This document shows, piece after piece, positions 47,861 through 61,300 of a stretch of 64,000 bases of DNA. The position numbers were made by a program, and so were the translations under genes. The stretch's first letter is position 1. The number at the start of each line of letters is the position of its first letter. This stretch comes from Chamaecyparis obtusa (lineage: Eukaryota; Streptophyta; Pinopsida; Cupressales; Cupressaceae), in assembly GCA_027943335.1 (NCBI GenBank), contig BSBK01002053.1, positions 62,001 through 126,000 on the forward strand, in the 5' to 3' direction. Under the pieces are notes generated by a model that saw nothing but the letters and a program-made list of their open reading frames with translations, was not told the origin of the DNA and searched no databases.

Positions 47861-49980
47861 AATGTGTGATCGATTTGGGAATACATGTAGTCAAAGAATA
47901 GATCAGCCAAGAAGGCAAGCAGACAGCCAAGAAATAAAGCAATAGAAATTTTGACAGATGTTAGATCGATTTGGGATCACATGCAGTCAAAGAATAAAAT
48001 AGCCAAGAAGGCAAGCAAAAGTGTTCTGACTCCAAAGTCATGAAGTGCAGAGAGATAGCAAATCCTGCATGGTCAGCCTGGTAGCGATAGTACTAAACAC
48101 TTAGGAAAGAGATAACCAATAATATATGATGTGTCTACCCCCTCGGGATCGAAAGTGAAATCCAGGTGGAGGGAATGTAGAAGAAAGAGCAACATGATCA
48201 AATCACTAGAAATCATAATCAAAGAAAGAGAATAGAATAACCATCAAGCAGTGAGGGTATGCCCCACACATGAGACACGGGGCACAAACCTATCGGTCCC
48301 TCAACCCATAAACACCATGGAGGGGGATTTGAACTTGGGATTTGAAAGTGAATGAAAGACTGGAAGTTGAGAGAGATGGGGATGAAGAGGTGAAGAATGC
48401 CCCAGTGAAGATCGAAGGATTAGGCCTCAAAAGGTTAACCAACTGCATGGAAGAAGGAAAAAGATGAGTTGGGTGATCAAGGTGAACTCGGATTTCGGTT
48501 TGGATCCCAAAATGAAAGGAAAATGATGTGATATGAAAGACAAGAAGTGAAAGACATGATCAAGAAGGAGCGAAAGGTGAGCGTAGTTGTTTAACAAGTC
48601 CACAAAAGATAAAGGAGAGCTCTCTCCATATGCAAGATGCAAAACTAACTAACATGAACTTAAGAATGCAAGCTACATGAAAAGTGGTTTACTTGCAAGG
48701 TTACAAAGCTAATAGACATCTAATTATCATCATCGAGCGTTATTGGTAGCATCGCAAGATCATACAATACACACTAGCATAACTATGTGGATCTGAATAT
48801 GATCTATATCAGATAGAAATTTGGGAATCCCACCTAGGCATCAGAGACATGTAGGTCAAGATTACTAGTGCAGTGAGATTACCTAAGTTTGATATAGAAA
48901 GATTATGCTTGCATCGAGAGACAAGAAAGTCAAGATGACTATAAGCATGCACTTGCAAAATAGTCAAGGATAATACCTTGTAGGTCCATAGTGTCAAGTA
49001 AGACTAGCATAAATGCTCATGACAGTGAGGACCAACAAAATATACCCACAAGCAGATAAAGAAATAAAACATGCTCTCATACCCTCAGTCTTCTAGCTAT
49101 GCATCATCGAAAACTTCTGAGGGAGAGACCACTTAGCAAAGAAATCATCATAGACAGCACGCAAACAAATAAAGTCAAAAAAATCTCAGTGAGTCAAGTG
49201 CGTGTGTGTAGGTCATAGAGTCAAACTTTGAGTATCACATCTGCCAGTGAGAAATATTGCATCATCTAGACTACAGGTAGGATATCTGATAAGTGTTGAG
49301 AAACACTCGAGGCAAGCGTAGTGTTGAAAAACACAGTTGGGGTGGTTTTGAAAAACACCGTTTGCAAGGTGCCTAAGAAACCCAGACGCACAAAGAGACC
49401 CAAGATAAGCTTAAAACAACGTATGCCCCCTAGACTAAGACAAGAGTCAATTCCAGGCTAAGAGAGGAAAAGAGAGAAGTGGAGTGAAGGAGCACCACAC
49501 AAGACTAATAGACATAGGTGTAGAGGGTCTCAAGCAGTGCCTTTTTCCAAGTTTTCACCACTTGATAGATTTTTTTGCAATTTTTTCAGGACTTTTTATA
49601 ATTTTTTTGTATTTTTGCTACCAAGGAGCCTGTTTCCAGATTTTCACCAAGGCACTTTTTCAATTTTTTTTTGATGTTTTGAATATTTTGATTTTTTTGG
49701 TGAGACATCAAAGCGCCTATTGCTAGGTTTTCACTAGGATGCTCATTTTTTTAGTACTTTTTATGATTTTTAGGATTTTTTCAACATCATATATGAATTT
49801 TTTTGGTATTTTTTTCAGCATCAATAAAATATGTACAAAGGATGCCCCAGACAGAAATGGGCATCAAGAATTTGCTTCCTCTGATGTAGAGAACTGATAG
49901 GCCCCAGGCCCAAATGCTGCAACTATGATGATAGGACATCTCAACCAGTTTGAGCAATAATAACCAGCCCTAAGCAATGT
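47861..49980 (-). other. G3 3' region, non-coding
   Basis: No protein motif. It contains two near-repeats around GATCGATTTGGGA and CACATG (47865-48010) and, at 49550-49750, several TTTTCACCA or TTTTCACTA motifs set in T-rich runs. T1 has the same motif in its 3' region. Confidence 0.6.
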
Positions 49981-50430
49981 CTAAGCTAGCGAAGGATTGT
50001 TAGAATGTGATCCACATATGCCATCGTGGATTTCAGTTAGCACTTTTTCTGACTCCTCTATTTCTAGACACTTAAGGAGAGTTCCATCTCGACCCTTCCT
50101 ATACAAGTCACCAGAGACAAAGGCAAAGTGTAAGGGATGGTGGAAGGAATGGCGTGGTGGATTTGCAAGAGGAATATGAGGTGGAAGATATGAAAAGATG
50201 GTAGGATTGTAAGATTTGTGAGCAAGATAGCGTAATTCATCCACCAGGAACTTGAAGCGAAATTTATGCTTTTTCATTTGTAAGATGGATGTCAAAGTAA
50301 CCAAGGCATTACCAACTTTGTTCTTAGCTCTAGGAATGAGTTGAAGTGTAACAGATATGAGATCATGCTTGAAGTAGTGCGTCATTTTTTTGTAGAGAAT
50401 CAACTTGTCATCTTTTATTTGATAATCAAT
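49981..50430 (-). pseudogene. G3 fragment: end of second RNase H to integrase zinc domain
   Basis: The frame gives LIPRAKNKVGNALVTLTSIL, the typical end of the Tat second RNase H, then RFKFLVDELRYLAHKS, and ends EIHDGICGSHSN, the start of the integrase H2C2 domain. Text stops there. T1 has the equivalent join at about 12745-13200. Confidence 0.75.
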
Positions 50431-50685
50431 ATTTTAGAGCAGATTTTTATTTTTACTTTTCTTAGGTTCGGATATTGCCACAATGTGGTTTTCACCATTT
50501 GACCATTGCTATTTTCTTTTGACTTGATGACTGTGATGTTTGATTGCTGATTCAGTCTTTTTTGTGGCTAGTTCGCTGGTGGAAGAAGTAACAGGTGTTG
50601 ATGCAAGATGAAATGAAGTGACCGATTCAAAAGCATTTATGCGATGGGTGTCATCTCTGGTAACAAGAGAGGTTGAGCCTATAGG

Positions 50686-51690
50686 TTAAGCTCCAAAAGT
50701 AGCTAGATCTAGACTTGTCATAGAAGAACTAGCATGGGGCAATACGAGGAACAAACTCATCAGACCCCACATAAGACCCATCAACCATGTCAGGATGGTT
50801 ACTACAAGAATGAACCATATCAACATCCATATCATCAGTAGATATACATTTTTCTCCCCAAAGAAGTGAAGTAGAGGGAAGATCATCTCCCATGTGAGCC
50901 ATAGTGTGTATTGGTGACTCATCTGTATCTGTGTCTGAATTACTGAGCATGGGACTATTTCAGGCATCTTCTCTATAGATCCACTCATGAACAACTTGTT
51001 CTTCTCTTTCGGCTTCAAGGATCACCATAACAGAAGTGGAAGGATTCCCATATGACCTAGGAGAAATAGGTATAGAAGCAAAGGAATCTAGTTTATATTC
51101 ACCCATACCAAGGCTCATCATCTTAAATGATTTCTCAGCAGCAACTAGAGATGTACTAGGATCATCAGTAGGTTCATTGTGAGGAACAAATTTTTCAGTA
51201 GCAGCAAGAGCATTAATAGCAATAGTATGGTCTCCAGGAATCACAATTTTAGTGCCATTGTATGGAAATTTGACGCACTAATGATAAGTGGAAGGAACAG
51301 CCTGCATGTCATGGATCCAAGGACAACCCAAAAGAATGTTATATGTGAGTGGAATGTCCAATACTTGGAAGTTAATATCTTTTGTGATAGGGCCCACTCC
51401 GACAGGCAACGTGACAAGACCTTTGGAAGATCTTTCCACTTCATCATAAGCTTTTATAGTAATCTTCTTCTTAGAATCCACAACAAATTCTGACAAACCC
51501 AACTATTGTATGACATTGAAAGAAACAATATTTAACCCTACACCATTGTCTATCAGGACTCGGGGGACTCGGGTATTGTAGACTAGAACGTCAATGTGTA
51601 AAGCTAGATTATGCGGGTGAGCAATAGATATGTCATCTTCTGTAGAAAAGGAGAGAGATAGTGGAGATGAAATGTGGTTAACCATAGCCT
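50686..51690 (-). pseudogene. G3 aspartic protease and downstream acidic region
   Basis: Active site RVLIDNGVGLNIVSFNVIQ at about 51505-51560 (D-N-G). TYNILLGCPWIHDMQAVPST at about 51280-51340 (normally GRPW) and QCVKFPYNGTKIVIPGDHT follow. A region rich in Asp and Ser follows to about 50690 (DTDESPIHTM). Same layout as T1. Confidence 0.85.
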
Positions 51691-51796
51691 AAAATTCATC
51701 GGGATGAATGTCATTGGGAACATGTGTTGTACGTACAGCCTCATCAAGAATTTCTCTATGCGAAGGGGATAACCGAAGCAACTCAAGGATAGATAT

Positions 51797-52429
51797 CTAT
51801 GCTGGTGTCTTTTGCAAATGTTGGACAAGATCATAGCTAGGGGTGGCTGAAGGAGCCACTTGTTTGGAAGGCAAAGCTTGCTTGGGATTTTGCATAGTTT
51901 TAAGGACAATCTTGGCTTTCCCCCTAGTAACAGCATTCAGTGTCTCACTTTGGGAAGATGAACTATCACGTGTTTGCAAGATCAACTTTGGCTTACCATG
52001 ATTGGCTTTATTATCATCTTGAGACCTCATCATTAGAATGCTCTCAACGGGCTCTACCATGTTGATCACAGGTGTATTAGAAGGATACGTGTAATTGATT
52101 TTAGGATCATGATTCTTCTTATGTGCTTGAGAGGTTTCCCCCTTATCATGCTTAGGTAGAGGATCTTTGAAAGCTGTGTGATCAGAATTTTTAGTTAAGC
52201 CATCAATGGAGATTGTGTCATTCTCAATAAGATCCTGAATATCATCCTTAAGCCTAAAACAATTATCTATTGGATGTCCCTTGTTTCTATGATAATGGCA
52301 GTAATGATCCTCTCTCCACCAATCAGGCTTATTTATTAGATCCCAGTTACCAGGTTTATCAGGAAGCGTAAGATATCCATTGTCAACCAAAGTCTTGAGG
52401 ATTACATCATAAGGTTCTGCCAACTTGGT
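51797..52429 (-). pseudogene. G3 gag C-terminal part with zinc-binding motif
   Basis: LAEPYDVILKTLVDNGYLTL, then WWREDHYCHYHRNKGHPIDN followed by CFRLKDDIQDLIEND. The C-x2-H ... H-x4-C spacing is that of T1 gag. A Lys/Gln-rich linker leads toward the protease. Confidence 0.85.
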
Positions 52430-52435
52430 ATAGAC

Positions 52436-53251
52436 TCACTTTCGAAATGACTTCTTAGGCTTATTTGCATATTGAGGTTTAGGAGCACTGTGAGCGTTGG
52501 TAGCTTCTTGTTGTTTTGCTGCATAGATAGCATTGGAAAGATTGAAAGCAGGCTCTTTAACTTTAGGAGCATCAACAACCCCATCATTAACAACATACTT
52601 GTTCTTATTCCAAGGTTTGTTCTTTTCTTTACCATTGCCTTTAGCATCTTTATTAATAACAATATCCCCTTTTCTTATAGCTACATCCTCAATCCGATAT
52701 GCACTTTCAACCATGTCATGGAAGGAGGAGAACAATTGCTTCCTTAGATCATAAAATAGCTCAGGCACAAGTGTGTTGACAAAAATGTCAATCTTTTCTC
52801 TTTCAGGTAGCTGACGAGGATATCAAGAATACAATGACCTCCAACATTGTAAGTAAGTTGCAAATGGCTCACCTTGATGTTGTCTTAGATTACCGAGATC
52901 TATCATAGTGACAGGTTGTTGGATGTTGTAAGAGTACTACTGGGTAAATCGCTGAGCCAACTCATCAAAAGTCTTAAGAGGTGGTGTCAATTTCCCAAAC
53001 CATTCTAAAGCTTGGCCTCTTAAGCTTCGAGGGAATAAGCATAGAAGATATGTGTCTTCATGAAGAAAGTCCATACTAAGAGCATAAAAATGATGCACAT
53101 GGTCATGAGGGTCACCATTTCCATCATACTTGTCATATTTAGGAACCTCAATATCCTTAGGAAATGGGACCGTGTATAGATCTTTATCAAAAGGAAGAGC
53201 ACAAATTGATTCTACAAAAGAGACCTTTGGAGGCTCTCTTTCTAATGCCAT
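52436..53251 (-). pseudogene. G3 gag core
   Basis: Capsid blocks FPKDIEVPKYDKYDGNGDP, HEDTYLLCLFPRSLRGQALE and TFDELAQRF, a stop at a likely Gln, then EPFATYLQCWRSLYS. A second part, KIDIFVNTLVPELFYDLRKQ, follows. Closely related to T1 gag. Confidence 0.88.
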
Positions 53252-53899
53252 TTGGGTAAGGCATTGATTTGTCCGATGTAATTCTTCTTAAAGAATTTCC
53301 AACTCAGTTGGTACTCTTTGTTGGACAATTTGTCTGACATCATAGCTGGGAGGAAGCTTGTATCCTCTAGAAGTCATATATTAAAAGTATTGATTTCCAT
53401 TACACTCTAAAAGCTTATGCATCATTCGTTGAGAGACCACATCTTGTTCAAATCTCATAAGATCCTCACTAGAAATCTCATCATCAGCCTCTGCCTCATG
53501 TTGAGAGGGAGGAGGTCTAGGAGGTGAAGAAGGCATACCAAAAGTGGGTCTTGGAGGAGATCTTGGTGGCGTGTTGTTGCCATTGTTGCCATTGAAAAGA
53601 GATCTATGCTCATGATTACTAGTCTCTGGTTACTCATGAAATGTCCCTCTATAAGCCATGCACCTAGCAGCATCCATCCTTTGTTGATTATGTTCTTTTT
53701 CTAAGTGTGCTTGGTTATCCTTATGCTCAAAGTGTTCTTGCAAGAGTTGAAATTTTTCTTGTTCCGTCAAAGTGAGTGAGACACTATCTGTGTTTTTTGG
53801 GGTCTTGAATGCAAAAAAGAGGAAACCTCCTTTGTACCATGGGGTAGCCTTAGAATCCTCAGATTGGTCAGAACTAGAACTGTTGTTGCTAATGGGCAC
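53252..53899 (-). pseudogene. G3 gag N-terminal region
   Basis: MPISNNSSSSDQSED opens a Ser/Gln/Glu-rich region with FQLLQEHFEHKDNQAHLEKE, which could form a coiled coil, then a Pro-rich stretch and SEDLMRFEQDVVSQRMMHKL. A few stops interrupt it. Spacing to the core is normal. Confidence 0.7.
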
Positions 53900-56670
53900 T
53901 CATGAGTGTCTAGTTGGAGAAGGTAACTATGTATAATTGAATGGAGGATGACTCTCCTGCTCAAATTGAGATCGAGTTGTAACCAGCATGAAAAGAGATG
54001 TTGGTTGACTAATAGAATGAGACAAAGTTTCTCAGATTTGAGATAAGAAAAGCTAATAAAGATCACTTGTCAAAGTAGAACAATAGAGAGATGGCTTGTC
54101 AAAAGTGCTCAAGCACTTACAGCAATCAATTGACTAAAGCCGAGCAGTGAGCAAGAAGCTGAATAAGCAAGTAGCTAGAGAGGTAACCATGATGCGACAA
54201 GTGATCAAGAGTAGCATTCGCTAAGCTCAAATCCAATAGTTTTAGCTCATTTGTTTCAATCTAGAACAAGTCTAAGCATGTAGATAATAGACCAACTTCA
54301 GGTAAGAATAGAAAAAGACACTCTACGATAGGTTAAAATGCAAGTTTAGCAGCTCCAAATTGCAACAGCAACAAGACAATAAAAAAGGTTCTGGGTGACA
54401 CTGTTGCAGAGTCATACGACTCTATGACCAATGAACATAAAAATCTTAGTTTTGAAGCATTTTAAAAGATCAAGTATATCAATAGATTTTTATCATGGAT
54501 CAAGCACATAAGACATCAATCAAGGAGTTCAAGCAAGCAGTTGTCTTCAAACAATGAGCAAGGGGCAAAGCAACCTTGCACATGAACAAGAATAGTGACT
54601 TAGTATATCTACTCCTTAAAGATTCTACTTGTGTATGTTCTTGAAAATGTTTTAGTAGGCACTTAGAACACAACAACACCTTATCAAGATGTCTACAAGG
54701 ATATACATGGCTTTCTAAAAGGATTCCTCGATATAGGCAAGGTACGTGAGGCCCAAATCTGTAGATGAGAAGAATCCAAAATCACACAGCCGGGGGGAGA
54801 CGGTAACCCAAATCTCCTCCTTCACTTCTCAAAGGTATAAAGTTCTTTGAGGCTTAGCCAAGAGTGATATAAAACTCAATTCCCAAGAGAGGTGTCTTTC
54901 GATTCACCACCCACTATTTATACTCCGCCGGAACACAGGAGTTAAGGTCATCCCTTGAGGTGGTGTGTCCCCAAGCAGGCCTTCTAGAAATAAAAACTAA
55001 GTAATTCACTATCAAAAGTATTTAGAGCACTGAAGGTGGAACACTTAACTCTTCAAGTAAATGCAAAGTGAGTCCAAAAGTGGGACACTTAACCCTTCAA
55101 GTGAATGTGAAGTGAGTCCAAAAGTGGAACATTTAACCCTTTAATAGAATATGAAGCGAGTCCAAAAGTGGAACATTTAACTCTTCACACCAACTCAAAG
55201 TGAGTCCAAAAGTGGAACATTTAACTCCTCACATCAACTCAAAGTGAGCCCAAAAGTGGAACATTTAACTCCTCACATCAACTCAAAGTGAGTCCACACC
55301 TTAGAAAACAAGTGAGTTCCAAAAAGCACAAAAGGGTTGCCTAGTGGAGCAATTAACACTTCTTTCTTGTAGACCCCTCCCCTTTAATGTAGCGTTGATC
55401 TTGCGACTACGGGGCAGAAATGAAGGGTCGGTGGATTAGCGAGTCCAATAACCCAAGATAGCAATCTAGATCAATCACAAGTAATCTAAAGTTTCTTATC
55501 AATACTACTCACAAATGACAAAGGTTTGAATCAATGGAATATCTAACTTTCCAAGCAAACATAGAGTGAGTCCACCAAGTGGTGCATTTAACTCCTTATG
55601 TAAACAAAGAATGAATCCATGCCCTCAATCAATCAATGAAATATTTGATATTGAAACCAAGAATTACTTAAGATTTAAACACAAACATTCACTTACACAA
55701 ACTTGTATGAAAGCAAATCTATGTTCATTCATTTCCTATTAAGAGCATCAATTGAAATGTGTTCTATGAAAGCATGTAAACACTCAAGCCAAACATATGA
55801 GAGATTCAATTTTAATCCCAAGATCCAAATGTTGTAGAGTTGTAACAAAATACCTCAAGTCCAACCCAACGCGCTTAGTAGATTTCACCCTTTTTTTGTT
55901 TGTTTTAAGCATTTTTCATGAAAGCAAGTCATGCACCTTCAAATGAACAAGACAAGAAAATAAGCAAACAAGATATGCAATGTATATCCAACTTATGCAA
56001 ACCCTAGGGTTAGATCTAAAAATCAATTGTTAGGAGCAATGATAACCAGCAAATAATCCAAATGATAACTCATATCATGCATTAAACAATGAAAAATAAG
56101 TGCATACCCATCACAAAATTTTATTTTTTTTGCATTTGACCTAGTCAACAAGATCTGATTTTTACCACATGAATTCGGACCCTAAACCCAAAATGAAGAA
56201 AAGAGACCTCTATCAAAAAAATAGAGAGCTTTCCAAAAATGTAAAAATTTCAGAAAAATTTCTTCATTTGTGCCCTAGAGACCCATTTTACTGAAACAGA
56301 CCAGTTTTAATAAATTGACCAAATGAGCTATGATATGATTTCTAAATTAAAAACATAGTGAATGAACCCCTTGTATAATTACAAGACCTTTCCAGAAATA
56401 TAAAAATTTCTAAAAAATATGCTGATTTGTGCCAAAAATCAAATTTTTATGAAAAATCAAGAAAAAATCATAAAAAATACAAATCCCCTTCAAAAATTCT
56501 AAATTTTTTTTGGAGCTTCTCTAATATGTCGCAAACTTGAAAAAAAAAATTTAGACCAAAATAATAAGCCTTTTGGGAGATATGATCAAATCTTTCAAAT
56601 CTAAGGTTTTTCCATCTCCAAACAAATCTGCACAAGGGTTAGCTTCAAAAATAATAAAAAACCAGCATGT
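53900..56670 (-). other. G3 leader, non-coding
   Basis: No protein motif. It holds the tandem repeat at 55031-55302. CGGGG-type text near 54780-54800 lies in otherwise ordinary sequence. A diverged repeat unit may lie at 55555-55620. Confidence 0.55.
55031..55302 (-). repeat. Tandem repeat of about 44 bp, six units
   Basis: Units built on GTGAGTCCAAAAGTGGAACA, then TTTAAC and CTC-rich text. The three on the right are nearly identical and those on the left more diverged. It lies within the untranslated leader. Confidence 0.85.
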
Positions 56671-56677
56671 AAAAGTG

Positions 56678-56704
56678 GGTTGCCCCACGGTGGGTGCCAA
56701 AAAA
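56678..56704 (-). promoter_or_regulatory. Putative G3 primer-binding site
   Basis: On the minus strand, four bases after the 5' LTR, the text is TGGCACCCACCGTGGGGC, a TGG-start site of the kind used by plant gypsy elements. I cannot name the tRNA. Confidence 0.65.
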
Positions 56705-57696
56705 TGTGTGTTAAAATGTTGTCACACTTCTATGAATCCTTACATGCAAGAAAACTCAAGAATGAGCCCTCACAAATCGATCCATAGCTCCCTAGGCATG
56801 GAGTGCAAGGGTTTTTTAAGAATGCTCTCAGCTAGAGCTATTAAGCCTATAACCTTGCTATTAAACCATGCAATGGGAGATTCAAGGAAGACAAGGTAAA
56901 GAATTACAATATCTCCAATGAAGCCAAATGTATGCAATGCAAAGCAAATCTATATGACAATGCAAGTTAATCTATTGCATAAAAGGAAACCTAAGATAAG
57001 AATGAAGCTATGAAAATGCAAATACTATGCATGAAAATGAAATCTAACTATGAAGCAAGAAAGCCATGATGATGCAAGAATGAAGACAAGAAGATAGAGT
57101 GTTGATGAAGATCCAAGATGAATGCCAACAATGCTCCAAATCTTCAAACCCTAGATGCAAGAATATCTCCAAAAGCTCCAAGATGACCTAGAAAACCTGT
57201 AGCATAACAATAACATAAAAATTTGTGTGTGCAAATGAGGAAGAGAGCTCTTCTTTTATAGGAGGTGAAAAATCAATGGACCATGGAGATTAAGAGGCAA
57301 AAGATTTAATCAACGGTGGAGAAAAAAAGAAGCTTGATCCTTGTGCACAAATATCCTCCAATAGGAAAATTAGAAGCATTTACTTTGTGTTGAGCATTTA
57401 CTTTATGTCCATGTGAGACAAAAAGTTCTTTTCTTTTATTTTTTACTTTATTTTTCTTTATAAATAAGAATTAAATGTTTTATTTGTGCAACTTAAGATA
57501 AGAAGAAAAGTGGGGCTTTTTATTTAATAAAAGGGGAGGAAATATTCCTTTTAATAAATAAAGACTTAGGATAAGATGGTTAGCCCATAGAAAATAATCA
57601 AATAAATGATAGGACTAGGATTTGATCAAGAACAAGCAATTGATGATTTTAGCAAAAGGGACTAATAGTCTAGATGACCATTTTTAGGTGTATACA
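56705..57696 (-). repeat. G3 5' LTR (right copy)
   Basis: Matches 46852-47843 with scattered substitutions; both are 992 bp. The small open frames shared by the two copies are probably chance. Confidence 0.95.
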
Positions 57697-57701
57697 ATCA
57701 T
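57697..57701 (+). repeat. Right TSD of G3 (ATCAT)
   Basis: Exact copy of 46847-46851. Confidence 0.93.
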
Positions 57702-58042
57702 AACTGTTCATGTACCTTGATATGTTGTTTTACTATCTTTGCATACCTTCCGAACACTATATCTCATACATCAACTATCCAAAACTTATGCAATCTTAGC
57801 TGAAGCATTTACATGTACCAAAATACTTCTAGTTAACTTTGCAAGCCATAATACCTTGTATGTCTTTATCGCTAACCAAAATTGTGGCACTGTACCCTAT
57901 TTTCATGATTCTGGACTTAGTCATTTTCATGACTTTGAATCTAGTAGCAATCTCCACAACATGTGATCATACTTACATATGTATTTCTAGAAATGACAAC
58001 CCTTAGAAGATTTCTAGTACTCCAAAATGTCACATGCTAACA
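57702..58042 (-). repeat. R1 3' LTR, inner part
   Basis: Continues the LTR after G3 and ends GCTAACA, then ATCTATTCCTTTGG, the reverse of the purine tract. Matches 63654-63995. Confidence 0.88.
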
Positions 58043-58306
58043 ATCTATTCCTTTGGCATTGATGGCAACACTTAAAAAAATGACTAAGTGTCACAGAGTA
58101 CTTCTCTTCTTTTCCTTCTCTTTTTCTTCCTCTCCCTTTGACATCAATGGCAAAGGTAAATCTCAAAATTTCAAAACTAAAGCATAGGCAATCTAGTTTT
58201 TTCTTACGAGATTTAAGACATCATGGAAGGATGTTTCCAAGGTCTTAATCTCCTCAACCCATGAACTTATCAGTAGCTCACTGACATGGATTAACCCATT
58301 CAGTGC
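58043..58306 (-). promoter_or_regulatory. R1 polypurine tract and 3' internal end
   Basis: In element orientation GTTGCCATCAATGCCAAAGG then AATAGAT abuts the LTR, as in C1. A second long purine run (reverse of 58101-58140) lies just upstream and may also serve. Confidence 0.7.
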
Positions 58307-61300
58307 ATATCATGTTGTCTCTACTACCTTAAGCTCAGTGAGAGTAGGTACTGCCATTGAGCTTTCAACCTTAATCATCTCAGAGAGATGAGTCTCCATA
58401 TTTGAGAGCATGGGAATCAATAGGTTTCTTAATGACCCAAAATGATTTCTAACTCTCCCTTTCTCTATTTCCAATACACTTATTTTCTCCAGTAGCCTGG
58501 ATGTTGCCTTGTCTATTTCTCCCATAGTTTGTGAAGATGATTCACAACTATCCATTATACTGTCAAGACTCACCCTATCTTTGGCTATGGTTTCCTTAAC
58601 ATTCTTCAAGTGCCTGCAGGAATTTATGTAGTAGCTATATAGTTTCCTGCCTTGTGCTACATAACTCTTGGCTTTAAGAGTGGTAGCCTTTATAATCCCT
58701 AAGTCCCATGAGATGGACTTGTGAACTTCACTTAACTTCTTCTCCAAGAAGTTTCTTTCAGCCTTTTCTTCTATTTTTTTAGAAATGAGTCAAAGTGACT
58801 ATCAAAGCTATCCAGGACTATGCTGAGATTCTCAGTTTCCTCCTTGCCTTTGAGGGTAAGTGGAGAGGGTAGTAGCATGTTTATTGTTTCTACTACCTTT
58901 CCCATTATCTTGGCTCTTCTGTCTCCTTTTTGGGCTGATCTCTCCTTAGCTTTAGCAAATGCCATGAATGATAGTCTCATCAGTTCATCTTCATCCATGT
59001 TGTCCACATCAGAACCTACTGGTTTGGTAGCACTTTCCAACAATAGAGATGAATTGAGATTGATTCTAGTGGTCTACTCTACCTTCAATTATTTTTCTTG
59101 ACGTCCTTCTTGGTGTAACTCCTTCTCCTGTATTTGTTCTACTTATTTTTCCTCTAATTTCCTTTCTTTTGTATGTCCCTGGTCTTCAACTTCCATCGCA
59201 CTGTCTATCTTGTCCGTGAATGGATCATGTACATCCTACAAAGTGTCAAGGCTAACAGGGACACCAGTGACAAAGAAGTCTAGTTGCAAGTTATCTTGAC
59301 CACTCTTATCCATTGTTTGTGAACTATCTCCTAAACCCAAGGATATAGGTTTATCAATCTTAGGTAATGACTCTCTTTTAGGCATGTTTTGCATCAAAAC
59401 TTCATCTAATGCCTTTTGGGTATCTTTAATTACTTCATCGTATCTTCTAGCCATGATTTTGACTAGTCTAGTCTTTGTTCTTAAGAGAGGTTTTAGTGCT
59501 TTTATGATTCTTTCTCTTTCCTGGATGGACACAATAGGCAACATATCATCAATTGTTCTATTTCTTATGTTCTCATCCTCTGAATGTGCTAACTATTTTT
59601 TGATTTCCAACTTGCTATATAATTCTTTGGGAAGACTAGATGCAACTTCCAAAAAATTCTTTTTGAAGACTAACAAATGCTCAATGATAGTGTCTTCAAT
59701 GATCGCTTGATCCTTAGGGCTGTATCTCTCATAGTATTTTTTTATAGATGTCAAATTTCCATCTTTGATAACCCTCTTTTGTACTTATTTCATGTCAGGT
59801 TTCCACAAGGTTTGTGGATTCTTTTGAGCCATTTTGTCTTCCTCCTTTTCTGTAACCTTTTCCTTCCTCTTCTCCTCTGTTTCTTTTTCTTTTGGGCTGA
59901 CATTCCTAGATGATCTTCTAGGAGCCTCTATAGTCATAGTTTTGTGTATTTCTTCCTTTTGGGGAACTGATAAATCAATGAAGTTATCGGTGGTACATGT
60001 CTTCTTTGTTTCCAATGAGATGGGTGATTTAGTGGCAACACTGGAAGATGCCTCCATCTTACTTTTCAAGCCTAAATACTACTTCTTTGTGATTCCTACC
60101 TTCGCAGTAATTTATTCTACTATCTTGCTGACTTTTCTCTTTCTTGTTACTTTCTCTTGTTCTTCTCTAACTTATTCATACTTTTCTCTGTATGTACCCC
60201 ATCTTTCTTGAGTGGGATCATTTTCTGCTGCTAATACATGTTCTACTTGCATAGATAGGACTTCAACACTTACCTTATATCCCATAAGATAACACCATTT
60301 GGTTCTAGGCTCAACTGCCTCAAAAAACACAATCTATTTCAACGATGAAACAGATGGTGTCCTCATATTTGTCTACTAGGATTTCAAGAATTCTATATCT
60401 TTCTTTCATCTGCCTCTAAAAGATCTTAATCATGCCAAATAATTCTCCATCAATCCAATCCTTTTTCTACCCTCTATAATACTCTGAGATTTGCAGACCA
60501 GTGGGTTCATTGTCTTTCCATGCTCTAGGATGCATACCAGGAAAGTTGTGAATAATATGAAGGTACATGTGGATTAGTAGTGATCCAAACCTGAATGCCT
60601 TGGTTCTATCCCTTTTAATGATCTTAACATTTTCCAAAAACTGTTGTGCCAGAACTTCACAAAGGTTATATCATTTGTTTCCTTTAACCATTCTGTAAGC
60701 CATCATAACAACTCCAGCTTATACAGAATTAAGTCTGGAACTGTGAAATAACTTATAGCCAATAAGCATTGCTACCAATCTAACATCTTGAAGGTATATT
60801 TCATTTATAGTCATAGCCCTTTTGTTCCATTTGGAGTGTGTGAGGGTTTCAACATCTTTTCTTAGACTTTTCTCACTAACTAGTAGGGCTCCTTCATTGT
60901 CAACTCTTGTGATATCATGAATCATTTGAGCACATATTTTTACTAGTTGATCTCCTATCCATAGGAACTGATCATGAACTCTACTTAGAATGATCTTGAA
61001 CCATTCGACTTCCATGAATTTAGTAAGATGGGTTAACTTGAGTATTGGTAGGTCTTTCAAATGTTTGAATTCATCTATCAAAGACCCATTCACATCTATC
61101 ATACCATTCAACTCATAGAAGATGTTGACTTCCCTAATAATTTCATACTTGTAGTGTATGTAAGCTCTAATATCCTCTATGTGCAACACACCTATAGGGG
61201 TTTGGGAAAATACCCCTTCCAAATCATCCTCATAGGATTTGTAAGGATGCCTTTTAAACTTATACCTAGGTCTATCAACCACATTGTAGATTATTGGTGC

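Larger units (their letters stand above)
46852..57696 (-). mobile_element. G3: Tat-like Ty3/gypsy element lacking RT and integrase, 10.8 kb
   Basis: Two 992-bp LTRs and a perfect TSD. On the minus strand it has a long leader, gag, zinc knuckle, protease, then only a fragment from the end of the second RNase H to the start of integrase, then a long 3' region. RT, first RNase H and integrase core are absent. Its termini resemble those of T1. The LTRs differ at few positions by eye, and it sits innermost, so it is young relative to R1. Confidence 0.94.

Noticed and set aside
55031..55302. Possible CRISPR array
   Set aside because: Units are directly contiguous with no unique spacers, inside a plant retrotransposon leader.
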